From positions 1-57,020 of IMG/VR virus record IMGVR_UViG_3300032018_000006: DNA of 57,020 nt, one strand, 5' to 3'. Source of the stretch: a virus. The notes under the pieces are model-generated. The model saw nothing but the letters and a program-made list of their open reading frames with translations, did no database searches and was not told where the DNA came from. The position numbers and the translations under genes are program-made. This document shows, piece by piece, positions 9,358 to 18,115 of the stretch (the stretch's first letter is position 1; the number at the start of each line of letters is the position of its first letter).

Positions 9358-9791
9358 GCTGCAAACCCTAACTTTTTCATTAATCGTGGAACTTCCTTTT
9401 CGGCCAGTAATTCGGCACTGCTCAAAACATTCAGGTTCATTGCTTCAACCTTGGCAGCATAATCCATCCCGGCAACAACAATAAGGACCAATCCGGATGT
9501 ATTTTGTATTATCAGATTTCGCAATTGCTCTTCAGCCGCTGCTCTACCTTCTGCCGTTGATCCTTGAGTAGATTCCAGTACAATTATGCCATCATCGACA
9601 ATCATATAGCCCAAAGATGCCCGTAGGTTTCCGCTTCGGTCCTGGTAGCCTTTATTTTTGTCTGCCTCAATCACGCACATTTCTCCGATGTAAGCGAGCA
9701 TTTTAATGACTTTTGCCTTTTGCTGCTCAATGAACCTTCGGATTTGATCATCCATTTCTCCGGATGTAGTTGTCAACGTGATTGGCATCAC
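9354..9791 (-). CDS. HK97-gp10-like neck / head-tail joining protein
   Basis: A 145-residue protein with a helical N-terminus (DDQIRRFIEQQKAKVIKML) and the segment QDRSGNLRASLGYMIVDDG, which resembles the TGxLRxSI motif of HK97 gp10-family proteins. A later VAGMDYAAKVEAMNLNVLS segment matches the family's YAxxVExG region. It lies in the canonical connector order and overlaps the next gene by 4 bp. It likely forms part of the neck between portal and tail. Confidence 0.7.
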   Translation of the reverse strand: MMPITLTTTSGEMDDQIRRFIEQQKAKVIKMLAYIGEMCVIEADKNKGYQDRSGNLRASLGYMIVDDGIIVLESTQGSTAEGRAAAEEQLRNLIIQNTSGLVLIVVAGMDYAAKVEAMNLNVLSSAELLAEKEVPRLMKKLGFAA

Positions 9792-10108
9792 ACGGTAATT
9801 TTAATGCGGCTTGTCATCGAATAGCGGTAAATGTTTTGAGGCACTACCTGGTACTCTCCTTGCAAATAACCACCATTGTCAAAAATCCGGATAGTCGTAT
9901 GATTGAAATCGTCAAGTTCAAGGTTGATTTCGTAGGATGCCAAAACAAACTCACCGTCCTGGTACTTCATTAGCCGACCACTACTATTTGGGAATAAAAG
10001 ACAATCAATTGGATCACTCCATGCTTCAATAACTGGAATCGGATCACCTCCATCGGTTATTCCTCCGCCAGCTGTCGTTTTGTATTTAAGTGTTCCGTTA
10101 GCTCTCAT
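9788..10108 (-). CDS. Head-tail connector protein (head closure type, probable)
   Basis: A 106-residue, beta-rich protein (MRANGTLKYKTTAGGG) between two other connector-like genes, with its stop overlapping the next start by 4 bp. Size and position fit head-closure proteins of the SPP1 gp16/HK97 gp7 kind. No residue-level motif proves this; the assignment is by neighbourhood. Confidence 0.5.
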   Translation of the reverse strand: MRANGTLKYKTTAGGGITDGGDPIPVIEAWSDPIDCLLFPNSSGRLMKYQDGEFVLASYEINLELDDFNHTTIRIFDNGGYLQGEYQVVPQNIYRYSMTSRIKITV

Positions 10109-10131
10109 CTTTTAATCCTTTGTAGTTTTGA

Positions 10132-10455
10132 TTACCACCTGCCACCAGATTTTCCTCTCGGAACTTGAATACCAAGCAAATTTGCTTTTTCCGGTTCCCC
10201 ATTGGCATTGTAAAGCTCTTTAGCTTTATTGTTATACCAGGAACGAGGATAGGTAATTGACAACTTGTTTTCCGTGAAATCAGGAAGCCCTCCGACCACC
10301 GAATACAGATCAGCAGCAGCCAAATTGGTTACAGTCATTACATCAATAGAATAATTGGCCGCCCCATTTAAGGAGCGGTCAATTAATACCTTATCGATAT
10401 AGCTTTTGCAATCAGCTAAGCCAGGGAATGTTAATATGGTTTCACGAATGGTCAT
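10132..10455 (-). CDS. Head-tail adaptor protein (gp6-like, probable)
   Basis: A 107-residue protein directly downstream of the major capsid gene, where the adaptor that docks on the portal usually lies. The N-terminus (MTIRETILTFPGLADCKSYI) is helical and the C-terminus is short, basic and glycine-rich (VPRGKSGGRW). Only 3 bp separate it from the capsid stop, so the genes are co-translated. The family call is positional. Confidence 0.5.
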   Translation of the reverse strand: MTIRETILTFPGLADCKSYIDKVLIDRSLNGAANYSIDVMTVTNLAAADLYSVVGGLPDFTENKLSITYPRSWYNNKAKELYNANGEPEKANLLGIQVPRGKSGGRW

Positions 10456-10458
10456 CCG

Positions 10459-11604
10459 TTACTCTGTTTGCTCTTCACCAAGGAATAAAGCAGGAACCTT
10501 ATCGGTACCTTCAGTATCTTCAGCTCCACTCCATGCGGCACCGTCAGCTTTAATGATGTACATGACATCAGGATCGTTGATAACCGGTATTGCATTGGCT
10601 TCAGCCATTGTCCATTCTTTGAACGGATCTAGGGTAGACCATTTGGAAGTGAGGACGAAGTCCTGTTTTACCATGATAGCCACTTTTGCAAGGGCTTCAG
10701 AGCTTTCAGAGGCGATAGGACCATGCTGGATGTCACCAACGTTCAAATCAGGGATCAAACAAACACGTTTAGATTCCCATGGATTAACAGTGACTTTCTT
10801 ATGAGCCTTATTCTCAATCTTAACAGCCGGGTTGATGACAACGATCTGAGGAAGCATGTTTGCTGCCATATACTCATTGATCTTATCAAGAGTGGCAACA
10901 ACCTTTCCTGAAGTGTTGATCCAGGCTTTCATGCGCTCAGTAGTCTTGGTCTGATTTCTCAGCATGATGAAATCATCATGTCTCATGATGGCATATTTCA
11001 AAGTCACACCGTCAGCCGAAGCAGCCAGTACTGCGGCTTCAATATCGCCAAGTCCATCAGCAGTTGCAGCAGTAGCCCAATCCACGGTCGAAATCCTTTT
11101 ATTGGCAGCAGGCATACCACAGCCAACAAATTCAGCAGTTACTATGCCTGCATTATTGGTAGCGCTCAGCGTAAAGCCGGCTTTACTCATCAACTGCATA
11201 CACCACCACTCGAAACGACCACGAACGGCATTGACTACGAAGTCCTGATCTTTGAAAGCCAGGTTAAGAAGTTCCAACTGAGCAGCATCGCCCTGAGCAT
11301 CGCGCTGAAGCTGTCTGTATTCGTTGTATTCGCTTTCGTTCATACCACGTTTTACAGCAGTCTTTGGGATATCCCCGGACATTTTGGCAATTACCTCGCG
11401 GGTTTTCTGAGGAGCGGAAGAATCAAAGCTGATAACGTCAGCAATTACAGGAGCGCCTTTCTCCCCGGTAAGAGTCTCCCATTTCAGAGAGGTCTTTGGT
11501 TTAACACCGAAGAAATTAGGAAAGTACACAGGTTTAACCTTGTTGGTTTTTAACCGTGCAGCCATATTCTTGCGGTTTACTTGTTTAATTAACGATCTTT
11601 CCAT
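10459..11604 (-). CDS. Major capsid protein
   Basis: A 381-residue protein following scaffold and decoration genes, the expected position and size for the HK97-fold capsid subunit. It contains PNFFGVKPKTSLKWETLTGE near the N-terminus and a central ISTVDWATAATADGLGDIEA segment, typical of the capsid family that assembles with a separate scaffold (phage major capsid protein E-like). The C-terminus (PVINDPDVMYIIKADG) is also in keeping. No protease gene is visible, so maturation probably relies on scaffold exit. Confidence 0.8.
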   Translation of the reverse strand: MERSLIKQVNRKNMAARLKTNKVKPVYFPNFFGVKPKTSLKWETLTGEKGAPVIADVISFDSSAPQKTREVIAKMSGDIPKTAVKRGMNESEYNEYRQLQRDAQGDAAQLELLNLAFKDQDFVVNAVRGRFEWWCMQLMSKAGFTLSATNNAGIVTAEFVGCGMPAANKRISTVDWATAATADGLGDIEAAVLAASADGVTLKYAIMRHDDFIMLRNQTKTTERMKAWINTSGKVVATLDKINEYMAANMLPQIVVINPAVKIENKAHKKVTVNPWESKRVCLIPDLNVGDIQHGPIASESSEALAKVAIMVKQDFVLTSKWSTLDPFKEWTMAEANAIPVINDPDVMYIIKADGAAWSGAEDTEGTDKVPALFLGEEQTE

Positions 11605-11631
11605 GTATCTATAATTTTAATGGATTTCAGA

Positions 11632-12234
11632 TTATACAAAACGGATGTCTTTCAACAGGGCTTTCAGGGCTGCATCCAGAGGGAAGGGCAATACTGCGGC
11701 ATTAACAGTACCACGAACCAAAAGTCCAGAAGACTGATTTGCTACATCAAGAGCAACAGGGTTCATTGTGATAGCTTCAGGAGTGTACTTGAATGCAGCA
11801 GCGGCAGCAGCAGCGGCAGCGTTAGCAAGTACGAGCACATCACCAACAGCAGCAGCACCAATGGTTCCGGCCAGGGTAATTTCATCGTAATCAGCATTTG
11901 ATTTATCGATGGCTGTGATTGCATCAGCAGCTTTTGCCAAATCGCCACCTAAAGTGACCACGTTGCCAACAATAAATACATGATTCTTTTTCACGCGATA
12001 AGCTGTTGCATCGGCAGCAGCAATGGCCTGAATAGAGGCAGTCTTAACAGCGTGCCAAACGCCATTAGCATCTTTACCAACAACTACAAGCGGAGGAAGC
12101 TCATCAAGCTGGATGCCACCAAAAGCAGCTCCAACGAAATCGGCACGAGCAATCGTACCTCCACCAATCACATCCTCGATGATCTTCTCAATCCCGGGAT
12201 GATACTGGAATTCCTTTTCTTTCTTTAAATACAT
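11632..12234 (-). CDS. Head decoration / head fibre protein (probable)
   Basis: A 200-residue protein between scaffold and major capsid genes. It starts MYLKKEKEFQYHPGIEKIIE, has a beta-rich core with a run of nine alanines (residues ~135-143), and ends ALLKDIRFV. Proteins of this size beside capsid genes usually decorate the capsid surface. The alanine run is encoded by GCx codons, mostly GCTGCTGCC-type, and could vary in length. Function is inferred from position. Confidence 0.5.
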   Translation of the reverse strand: MYLKKEKEFQYHPGIEKIIEDVIGGGTIARADFVGAAFGGIQLDELPPLVVVGKDANGVWHAVKTASIQAIAAADATAYRVKKNHVFIVGNVVTLGGDLAKAADAITAIDKSNADYDEITLAGTIGAAAVGDVLVLANAAAAAAAAAFKYTPEAITMNPVALDVANQSSGLLVRGTVNAAVLPFPLDAALKALLKDIRFV

Positions 12235-12253
12235 AACTTTAAACTATTAAGGT

Positions 12254-12934
12254 TTATTTAATCCCCAGATCAACCACACCCGGGTTGCCTGTTTTTGAAT
12301 CTTCATTCATGAGTTTGGTCCACTCTTCTTCCGAACGTTCTTTCAGTTGAACAGAACCAGGAGCGTACTGGCCACTGGCCACAGCTTCATTGATTACACC
12401 CTGTTGGATGGAAGTGTATTCCTCTTTCAGTGCGTTTACCTGATCTTCAATTGAGGTTTCAGACTCAACATTTACACGACCAGCCCAGGTTTCAGGTAGT
12501 TTTGCATCAGTAATCAGCCTCTTTGCAGTTGCTATTTTTTCAGCGCTGGCCACTGTTTTTACTGAACCTGCAACCAACCCAGCCAAATCCGCTATTTGTT
12601 TTGCCTGAGCATCAAGCAATGCTTTTATTCCGGCTGGAACATCATCTGTTTTTTCAGGTTCTTTTTTCGGATCAACGATTGGTTTACCGTCTTTCAATCC
12701 GTGTTTCTTTTCGTACTCAGCAATAGAAGCAGTTTCAGCTTCAGTTTTGCCAGCAGTTTTACCAAGCGTTTCAGCTTCGGTGATGGCAGGAAGGATAGTA
12801 TCCTTGAAAATGATAACAGAGGCCTCAATGTCCTCTTCCTTTTCAATTTTGAAGGCTTTCTGGACACGTTCTGCGTGCTTCTCAGAAATACCCTTGTCTT
12901 TAAGTGCCTTTTTGATTAAATCAATTAGTTTCAT
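12254..12934 (-). CDS. Capsid scaffold protein
   Basis: A 226-residue, highly charged, helical protein (MKLIDLIKKALKDKGISEKH) with a proline/lysine-rich linker near residue 85 (PIVDPKKEPEKTDDVPAG) and a coiled-coil middle. It ends NPGVVDLGIK, resembling scaffold C-termini that contact capsid subunits. It lies upstream of the decoration and capsid genes in the transcription direction and probably directs procapsid assembly. A TTATATTTTA element sits 31 bp upstream of its start. Confidence 0.75.
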   Translation of the reverse strand: MKLIDLIKKALKDKGISEKHAERVQKAFKIEKEEDIEASVIIFKDTILPAITEAETLGKTAGKTEAETASIAEYEKKHGLKDGKPIVDPKKEPEKTDDVPAGIKALLDAQAKQIADLAGLVAGSVKTVASAEKIATAKRLITDAKLPETWAGRVNVESETSIEDQVNALKEEYTSIQQGVINEAVASGQYAPGSVQLKERSEEEWTKLMNEDSKTGNPGVVDLGIK

Positions 12935-12965
12935 GTTGAATTATTTCGTTAATGAATCTTTGGCT

Positions 12966-12975
12966 TAAAATATAA
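12966..12975 (-). promoter_or_regulatory. TTATATTTTA element upstream of scaffold gene
   Basis: One of five exact minus-strand copies of TTATATTTTA found in gaps before late genes (also 16262, 18091, 48315 and 50758). It resembles the TAnnTTTG box with the last G replaced, so it may be a phage late-promoter box or an upstream translation element. Confidence 0.5.
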
Positions 12976-13023
12976 GACCGGGAAAGTTTTTCTAACGAAA
13001 GGAACATTCTATCAAAAAACACG

Positions 13024-13031
13024 TATATTTG
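13024..13031 (+). promoter_or_regulatory. Bacteroidota-type promoter box for a small plus-strand RNA
   Basis: TATATTTG followed by CC matches the Bacteroidota -7 consensus TAnnTTTG. It faces the gap between scaffold and minor head genes, where no plus-strand coding gene exists, and lies about 90 bp upstream of a strong plus-strand terminator. The -33 element is not clear. Confidence 0.6.
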
Positions 13032-13037
13032 CCATGT

Positions 13038-13141
13038 GTGATGTAAAAGGAGAAAAACCTTTCTGAACGCAGCGATCCTGGAGGAAACTCCTTGGGCTTT
13101 ACATGAGGAGTGTAAAGCGAAAAGGGCGAAAGCCCTTTTTT
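13038..13141 (+). ncRNA. Candidate small structured RNA in the head-gene gap
   Basis: Between the promoter box at 13024 and the terminator at 13120 there is a compact sequence of about 100 nt with no open frame of note. ATGTAAA near 13041 can pair with TTTACAT near 13098, closing an AAGGAG/CTCCTT helix; a local GGAGGAAACTCC hairpin also forms. Alternatively GCTTTAC and GTAAAGC (13096-13118) form a 7-bp hairpin next to the terminator, so two mutually exclusive folds are possible. I recognise no RNA family. It could be a regulatory small RNA, a leader-like switch or a packaging-related RNA. Confidence 0.5.
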
Positions 13142-13143
13142 TT
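13120..13143 (+). terminator. Rho-independent terminator of the small RNA
   Basis: AAAAGGGC-GAAA-GCCCTTTT with a GAAA tetraloop is followed by a run of T (eight T from 13136). This is the strongest terminator seen on the plus strand, and it overlaps the stop codon of the minus-strand minor head gene. Confidence 0.8.
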
Positions 13144-14773
13144 ATTCAAGTAGTCTGTAAATTGATTTTGAAAAAATAGTTCTTCTGTCAAGTTCGTGAT
13201 ACTTTTTTCTGTAAAACAAAAGTACTTTCTTGATTTTAGGAAAATCTTTTACGCCGTTTCTCAATCCATCAATTAACTCATCCTTTCCTATTTTCGAGTT
13301 AATATCAATCACAATGTTTTTTGCTTGGCCAGCACCTGATTCCAATGATTTGTAAATAGCATTTGATTTGGGTGTAAAATTGGCCTTCAAGTCTGCTTTT
13401 GTGATATGAACATCCGATAAAATGAAAACATCAAACTTCTTGTCTTTCTTGCCAAACATCGATTTTGGTGCAAAAATCACATCAAAATCAACATCGGTTA
13501 ATTTTTTGGCAGTTACAAATTCATGATCCAATGGTTTCGTATATGAATGCTTCAGTATCTGCCTTCCGGTATCCGGATTCGTAAAAGTCACGTCCAGCTC
13601 CTTATCAGCCTTCAATTTAATTATTTCGCGCTTGGCAATATTGTTTTGTGTCGAACTGATTATTGAATTTATTGTAGTGACAAATCCGGTAACGTCTGAA
13701 TGCAATTTCATGGAGGCTGTTGGTTGTGATCCAATTTCTGGTTTCTCAACGAAATGTAAGAAATATTTTTTGTTGTCACTAAATAGGTATGAATTTAAAG
13801 AAACCTTTCCGTCCTTCAATTTGCCCTCCATGTAGTCCCTCGCTTCAGATGGAATATCCTGAATAAAATCACCTTTGGGGAGATTTCCGTCATTCAGGTA
13901 GTTTATAAAATCATCCTCTTTCATCAAAATGGGTGTAGCAACGCAAATACAAAAGGGGTGCCAGCCCCAATACTTAAAGTCTTTTGGATATTTACCAACT
14001 AAAGGGTCACAAATCGGGCACGGTCCTTTGGCCGAATTTGACCGCCTTACTTCTATTCCCAAAACAAAGCCAAGATTCTTCCATCTCTCACAGTCTGCGG
14101 CACGATATGCCATATTGGTTTCGGTAGCAGCGAGTCGTTTGGCATTCATATAGCTCGACCTATATTTGCCTGGTCCGGGAGTGTATGCCGCCATTGGAGC
14201 CGATGGTATGAGTTTACCTTCATCGTTCCTGATCCGGTGGAACCGTTTATCGGGATTGGCTAACAATTGACGAAGATCCTGGCTGATTAGATTGGCCGAT
14301 CTTCCGGTAGAAAGCCCTGATTGGAGGTAATGTTCAATGTTCTCTTTTGCTATTCCGGTTGTTTTCCAAATGCGGTCAGAAATAGTAAGATTGTCCATTT
14401 TCCGATTCTGAAAGGCCGATAATGCTTCTAAATTACGAGAAGATAATCCATCCCTTACTGTTTTACTTAAAGGCATATCCTTAATGAAAGCACTGATAAG
14501 ATCATCTGTCTTCAGGTTGCTTCGCTCCCATCCATCGATGGAGAAATCATTAATGTTTCTTGATAGTCGTGAATGTAAATCGGTAAGTTCTTTTTCGATC
14601 TCCTTCTCTATTCCTCCATTTCTCACCCATACGCTCGAATTTCCAGAATCAGACCATTTAGTCAGCAGTTGACTGGTCCTGCGGCTAAACACATCAAATA
14701 TCAGATTAAGGCTTCCCTCCTGCTCTATGAGTCGTTGGATATGCTGACGTTCGTAGAATGATAGATTAGGCAT
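13142..14773 (-). CDS. MuF/SPP1-gp7-type minor head protein with C-terminal nuclease-like (toxin-type) domain
   Basis: A 543-residue protein directly after the portal gene (3-bp gap). Residues ~130-300 fit the phage Mu F / SPP1 gp7 head morphogenesis domain, including KRLAATETNMAYRAADCERW and a metal-binding-like pair of Cys motifs (CPIC, then HPFCIC). After a linker, residues ~370-543 hold an unrelated domain: DVDFDVIFAPKSMFGKKDKK, a GAGQAKNIVIDINSKIGKDE strand-helix segment and IKKVLLFYRKK. This resembles the C-terminal tRNase/nuclease domain of contact-dependent inhibition toxins. MuF proteins enter the capsid in few copies, so an attached effector could be ejected with DNA. The nuclease call is inference. 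Confidence 0.75.
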   Translation of the reverse strand: MPNLSFYERQHIQRLIEQEGSLNLIFDVFSRRTSQLLTKWSDSGNSSVWVRNGGIEKEIEKELTDLHSRLSRNINDFSIDGWERSNLKTDDLISAFIKDMPLSKTVRDGLSSRNLEALSAFQNRKMDNLTISDRIWKTTGIAKENIEHYLQSGLSTGRSANLISQDLRQLLANPDKRFHRIRNDEGKLIPSAPMAAYTPGPGKYRSSYMNAKRLAATETNMAYRAADCERWKNLGFVLGIEVRRSNSAKGPCPICDPLVGKYPKDFKYWGWHPFCICVATPILMKEDDFINYLNDGNLPKGDFIQDIPSEARDYMEGKLKDGKVSLNSYLFSDNKKYFLHFVEKPEIGSQPTASMKLHSDVTGFVTTINSIISSTQNNIAKREIIKLKADKELDVTFTNPDTGRQILKHSYTKPLDHEFVTAKKLTDVDFDVIFAPKSMFGKKDKKFDVFILSDVHITKADLKANFTPKSNAIYKSLESGAGQAKNIVIDINSKIGKDELIDGLRNGVKDFPKIKKVLLFYRKKYHELDRRTIFSKSIYRLLE

Positions 14774-14776
14774 GGA

Positions 14777-16249
14777 TTACCCTCCAAAAGCATTTGCACC
14801 GATCGAGCTGGTTAAAGTTGCTTCTGCTTTGGCATCATCGGCCATGCGAGCAATTTCACCTTCAACATCACCTGAAGGTGTAAGAGGCGAATTGGTAACA
14901 ATCGTTTGTTGAGAGTTGAATGCCTTGCCTCCATTTGCAATTGAAAGAACGTTGGCATCTTCAACAGGATCTTTGGGAAGAATCGAATCAAAATCAACAG
15001 TTATCCAATTGTCAATTAGCTGCTGACGGTATTTTATATTGGTAATATTGGCAATTCCGGCAACGATAACCGACACGCAGCGTTGTTTTGCAGGACCGAA
15101 TATTTCCATATTCTCGCTTGCTTTTATTGTTGCGTCCAGAGTCATGAATTTTCTGGATACTCCCGATAGGTTACCAATGCCCTTCATATTGTTGAACGAG
15201 AAGTCCGGGGTGGCCGATCCTCCATCCATTTCATCCTTTGTTTCTTCCAGTTCCTTCTTAACTGAATCAATGGACTGCTGCCATGCGAGAAACTCAGCAT
15301 CGCCGTGATACTCTTTTTGAGAGTCCGGATCAACCTTAATAGGGAATGATATTTCTTTACCAACAGTATTCTTTGATGGCAGGTCAGTTTCACCAAACGT
15401 CTTCATGATTGGCTCGGCAAAATAATCATTGGTGTCTGCCATCCGGGAAAGTCTCATTTCCCTGGCATCCATTACCGGAGCTATCTCATCCCACTCCGGT
15501 TTCTGAGTTTCGGCATACACGACTGGAATAAGCCCAAATAAGTTTGCTGCTTCAACAACCTCCCATCCACCGTATGACTGAGTGCCGGTTACAATCTTTT
15601 CGCTGGTCCAGATGATCGCACGATCGCGGGTAACACCATCAACCCTGATTTGAAATTTATGAATGAATCCATCCATATCATCGTTGTCATCGAAGTGCGG
15701 GTAAAATTCGGACGTTACTGTATCCTGGATCGGCTGGCTTAATATTTTGGCTTTTAATTCAGCGCTTTTTGAGCCATCAAACCTTTTCGATATTGAAGGA
15801 TAGAAAACAATTGCTGCCTTGGTTTCTGACAGCACCTTTCGGGAAAACTCCTTGAGTATGGCTTGCATCTTGAGCTTGCGTTCCCAAACCCGCTTAAACT
15901 CCTTAAAACCGTCGTTTTGATCTTCGGCTGAAATTGTCATCCGTCCGCCAAACATGAATGCAACTGAAGTGCGTACTACTTTTTTGGGAAAGTTGGTAAC
16001 AATCCGGGCAACGTCAACAGTCTTGTCTTCGATCTTCAACGGATTTCCAAGCGCATCCTTGAGTGTTTCAGAATAAACCGCGAGTTTTTTAGGTTCACGC
16101 CATCCCACTGATGTCTTCCTGCGTTTGCGTTCCCCGTTGTATTCTTCGAGATATTCACGTGGAGTTCTATACTCCATGGTATCAACGCACAGGTTGTTGA
16201 TCACCTGCCCGAAGTTTTCATTTTCAAGTATTGAATTGATATCCGGCAT
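14777..16249 (-). CDS. Portal protein
   Basis: The start at 16249 (MPDINSILENENFGQVINNL) is preferred over an upstream ATG that would overlap the terminase gene; it gives 490 residues, usual for portals. It lies between large terminase and minor head genes. Features include the early VDVARIVTNFPKKVVRTSVA segment, a central long helix rich in charge (EFLAWQQSIDSVKKELEETK) and an acidic C-terminus. The dodecameric portal forms the DNA entry vertex and docks terminase. A TTATATTTTA element lies 12 bp upstream. Confidence 0.85.
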   Translation of the reverse strand: MPDINSILENENFGQVINNLCVDTMEYRTPREYLEEYNGERKRRKTSVGWREPKKLAVYSETLKDALGNPLKIEDKTVDVARIVTNFPKKVVRTSVAFMFGGRMTISAEDQNDGFKEFKRVWERKLKMQAILKEFSRKVLSETKAAIVFYPSISKRFDGSKSAELKAKILSQPIQDTVTSEFYPHFDDNDDMDGFIHKFQIRVDGVTRDRAIIWTSEKIVTGTQSYGGWEVVEAANLFGLIPVVYAETQKPEWDEIAPVMDAREMRLSRMADTNDYFAEPIMKTFGETDLPSKNTVGKEISFPIKVDPDSQKEYHGDAEFLAWQQSIDSVKKELEETKDEMDGGSATPDFSFNNMKGIGNLSGVSRKFMTLDATIKASENMEIFGPAKQRCVSVIVAGIANITNIKYRQQLIDNWITVDFDSILPKDPVEDANVLSIANGGKAFNSQQTIVTNSPLTPSGDVEGEIARMADDAKAEATLTSSIGANAFGG

Positions 16250-16261
16250 ATCTTTTTCTCT

Positions 16262-16271
16262 TAAAATATAA
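16262..16271 (-). promoter_or_regulatory. TTATATTTTA element upstream of portal gene
   Basis: Exact copy of the ten-base late-region motif, 12 bp before the portal start and immediately after the terminase stop codon region. Confidence 0.5.
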
Positions 16272-16284
16272 GAGAGCCGGAATT

Positions 16285-17598
16285 TTATCTCACACCGGTA
16301 CCTCGTGCGACTCTTCGTTTTTCTTCTGGCCTGTTCTTTCCGAGTATTTCCCATAATACCCAGTACCGGCTTGCATCCATGGCATGATTATAATCATCAA
16401 TAGGAACATTGATATAATTACCGTTTTTGTCCTTATCCCAGGTGTAGTTTCTTAGCTCTTCAAGTATGTTGTATGATCGTTTGGTGATCTTCAGATTCAA
16501 TTCTAACATCTTGGTAATACCTGCATCAATAGATCCTTTAAATTTATCGACTGGATGAATGTTGATGCCTCCGTTTCTAATCTCAGTAATAAGCCTCGGG
16601 TCAGCACTTTCGGATATAACTCTTTTCGAACTATGTTGCTTCAATTCCTTGATGATCTCACGTGACAGCATCTCAGTTTTATAGCATATTTCATCCAGAT
16701 ACAGATCATTGTCAACAAACGCGCAATCGATTATTGCTGTTGGATCGATGGAATAACCAAAGTCCATGCCTATACCTCTCTTTTTTATCCAATCCGGAAT
16801 ACATGGTACAATTTCGTAGGAGGTAAATATTACCCCTTCAGCTATGGCAGCCCAACGACCAATTATTTTATGAGCATACTTTGATTTATTGAAAATGTGT
16901 TTGTCAAACGAACCGTCTGGCTTTGTGGCATCTTTTATGGCTTTTGCCCTTAAGTCTTCAACCTCATGAATAAATTCATCGGCCAGATACTGACGGTTGT
17001 CAAAATACGTAGTGTGGATATGCAAAACATTGGGATGCGTGCTTACCTGAATATCAACTCCATCAATGTTTACAATTTGATGAGTATCCTTTATGTATTT
17101 TTTATAGATGAAGTGATTCACATCGGCTGGGTTCATAACAATCACAACCCTGTTCTGAATACCTTTTTGCCGGATGGATAATACGATCTTGTCAAAATCA
17201 TTTTCAGATACCCACTCCTCCGCCTCATCGCAAACAAATGTAGTCAACCCCTGTATTGATTTTAAATTTGCTGTTTGATTGCCAGAGCTGGTCTTAATAC
17301 CCCGGAACATAACAGTGCTGCCTGAGCATTTATTTATGATGTCCTTTTTGTTGACCCTGAAATATTCATGTGAACCTTCAAGGTCAATCTTTTCACTAAA
17401 TTCCGGGATAACAGACAAATCCGCGGAGGCCATTGTATAACGGCAGAATAGTATTTTGTGACCTTCCTCGAAAGAAAGCCTTTCTAAAAATGTTGAAACG
17501 TTGAATGATTTTGCGCTGCCACGGCCACCTGTTACAAGAATAATGAACTTATTTTCATTTTCATATAGAGGCTCATAGGCTGATTGAACTTCTATCAT
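16285..17598 (-). CDS. terL: Terminase large subunit
   Basis: A 437-residue packaging motor with an N-terminal ATPase and C-terminal RNase H-like nuclease. Walker A is GGRGSAKS (residues ~24-31) and Walker B is TFVCDEAEE (~119-127). The nuclease has MDFGYSIDPTA (~273), an acidic SADPR segment (~331) and DDYNHAMDASRYW near the end (~412). It belongs to the PBSX-like terminase family. The start overlaps the small-subunit stop by 4 bp. It translocates and cuts concatemeric DNA at the portal. Confidence 0.95.
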   Translation of the reverse strand: MIEVQSAYEPLYENENKFIILVTGGRGSAKSFNVSTFLERLSFEEGHKILFCRYTMASADLSVIPEFSEKIDLEGSHEYFRVNKKDIINKCSGSTVMFRGIKTSSGNQTANLKSIQGLTTFVCDEAEEWVSENDFDKIVLSIRQKGIQNRVVIVMNPADVNHFIYKKYIKDTHQIVNIDGVDIQVSTHPNVLHIHTTYFDNRQYLADEFIHEVEDLRAKAIKDATKPDGSFDKHIFNKSKYAHKIIGRWAAIAEGVIFTSYEIVPCIPDWIKKRGIGMDFGYSIDPTAIIDCAFVDNDLYLDEICYKTEMLSREIIKELKQHSSKRVISESADPRLITEIRNGGINIHPVDKFKGSIDAGITKMLELNLKITKRSYNILEELRNYTWDKDKNGNYINVPIDDYNHAMDASRYWVLWEILGKNRPEEKRRVARGTGVR

Positions 17599-18086
17599 TT
17601 TTCATCTTTCTTAGGTTTGCATTTTGCCGATAACCACTCTTTAATTGGAACAGATCCTTTTATGTCAGCCTTTAAATCGACATCCTGTTTATCACGCCAT
17701 TTTTCGGGCTGCCTGTTTTTTAACCAGAATATCTGAGCAGTTGTGTCAGGAGGCATGTGTTTATTAACTGTCTTCCTCGATACTACTTTGCGTCCTTTTT
17801 TCTCCACATGTAATTCGCTGTAGTCGTAGCCAACGGCGCGTTTGAACAGCTTTGATGCAACGCCTGCATCAGCAATTGTTTTGCCCTTTTTTATGGACTC
17901 AAGAAATTCAGGGTATTGTTTCTTCCAGGTATTGAGTGTTTGTTCGCTAACATTGAATAGATCAGACATTTCCTTATCAATTGCACCCAGCAAAGCGTAG
18001 TTATAAGCAAGCTCAACATATTCAGGTTTATATGTTGTTTTCCTTCCTGCCTGCTTCTTGTCAGATGGATTCTTCTTCAATGTCAT
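17595..18086 (-). CDS. terS: Terminase small subunit
   Basis: A 163-residue DNA-binding protein (MTLKKNPSDKKQAGRKTTYK). A helix-turn-helix region covers residues ~25-65 (EMSDLFNVSEQTLNTWKKQY), and the C-terminal half contains TTAQIFWLKNRQPEKWRDKQ, a hallmark of terminase small subunits. It should recognise the packaging start. Directly upstream lies the 280-bp pentanucleotide tract, which is therefore a candidate binding site. Confidence 0.9.
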   Translation of the reverse strand: MTLKKNPSDKKQAGRKTTYKPEYVELAYNYALLGAIDKEMSDLFNVSEQTLNTWKKQYPEFLESIKKGKTIADAGVASKLFKRAVGYDYSELHVEKKGRKVVSRKTVNKHMPPDTTAQIFWLKNRQPEKWRDKQDVDLKADIKGSVPIKEWLSAKCKPKKDEK

Positions 18087-18090
18087 GCAA

Positions 18091-18100
18091 TAAAATATAA
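18091..18100 (-). promoter_or_regulatory. TTATATTTTA element at the terminase small-subunit start
   Basis: Exact motif copy only 4 bp from the terS ATG. If it were a promoter box the transcript would be almost leaderless; it may instead aid translation initiation in a host that lacks strong Shine-Dalgarno pairing. Confidence 0.45.
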
Positions 18101-18115
18101 ATAAGGGAGCCTTTT

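Noticed and set aside
10406-11553. Plus-strand frames opposite the major capsid gene
   Set aside because: Antisense shadows of a well-supported structural gene; no start context or domain.
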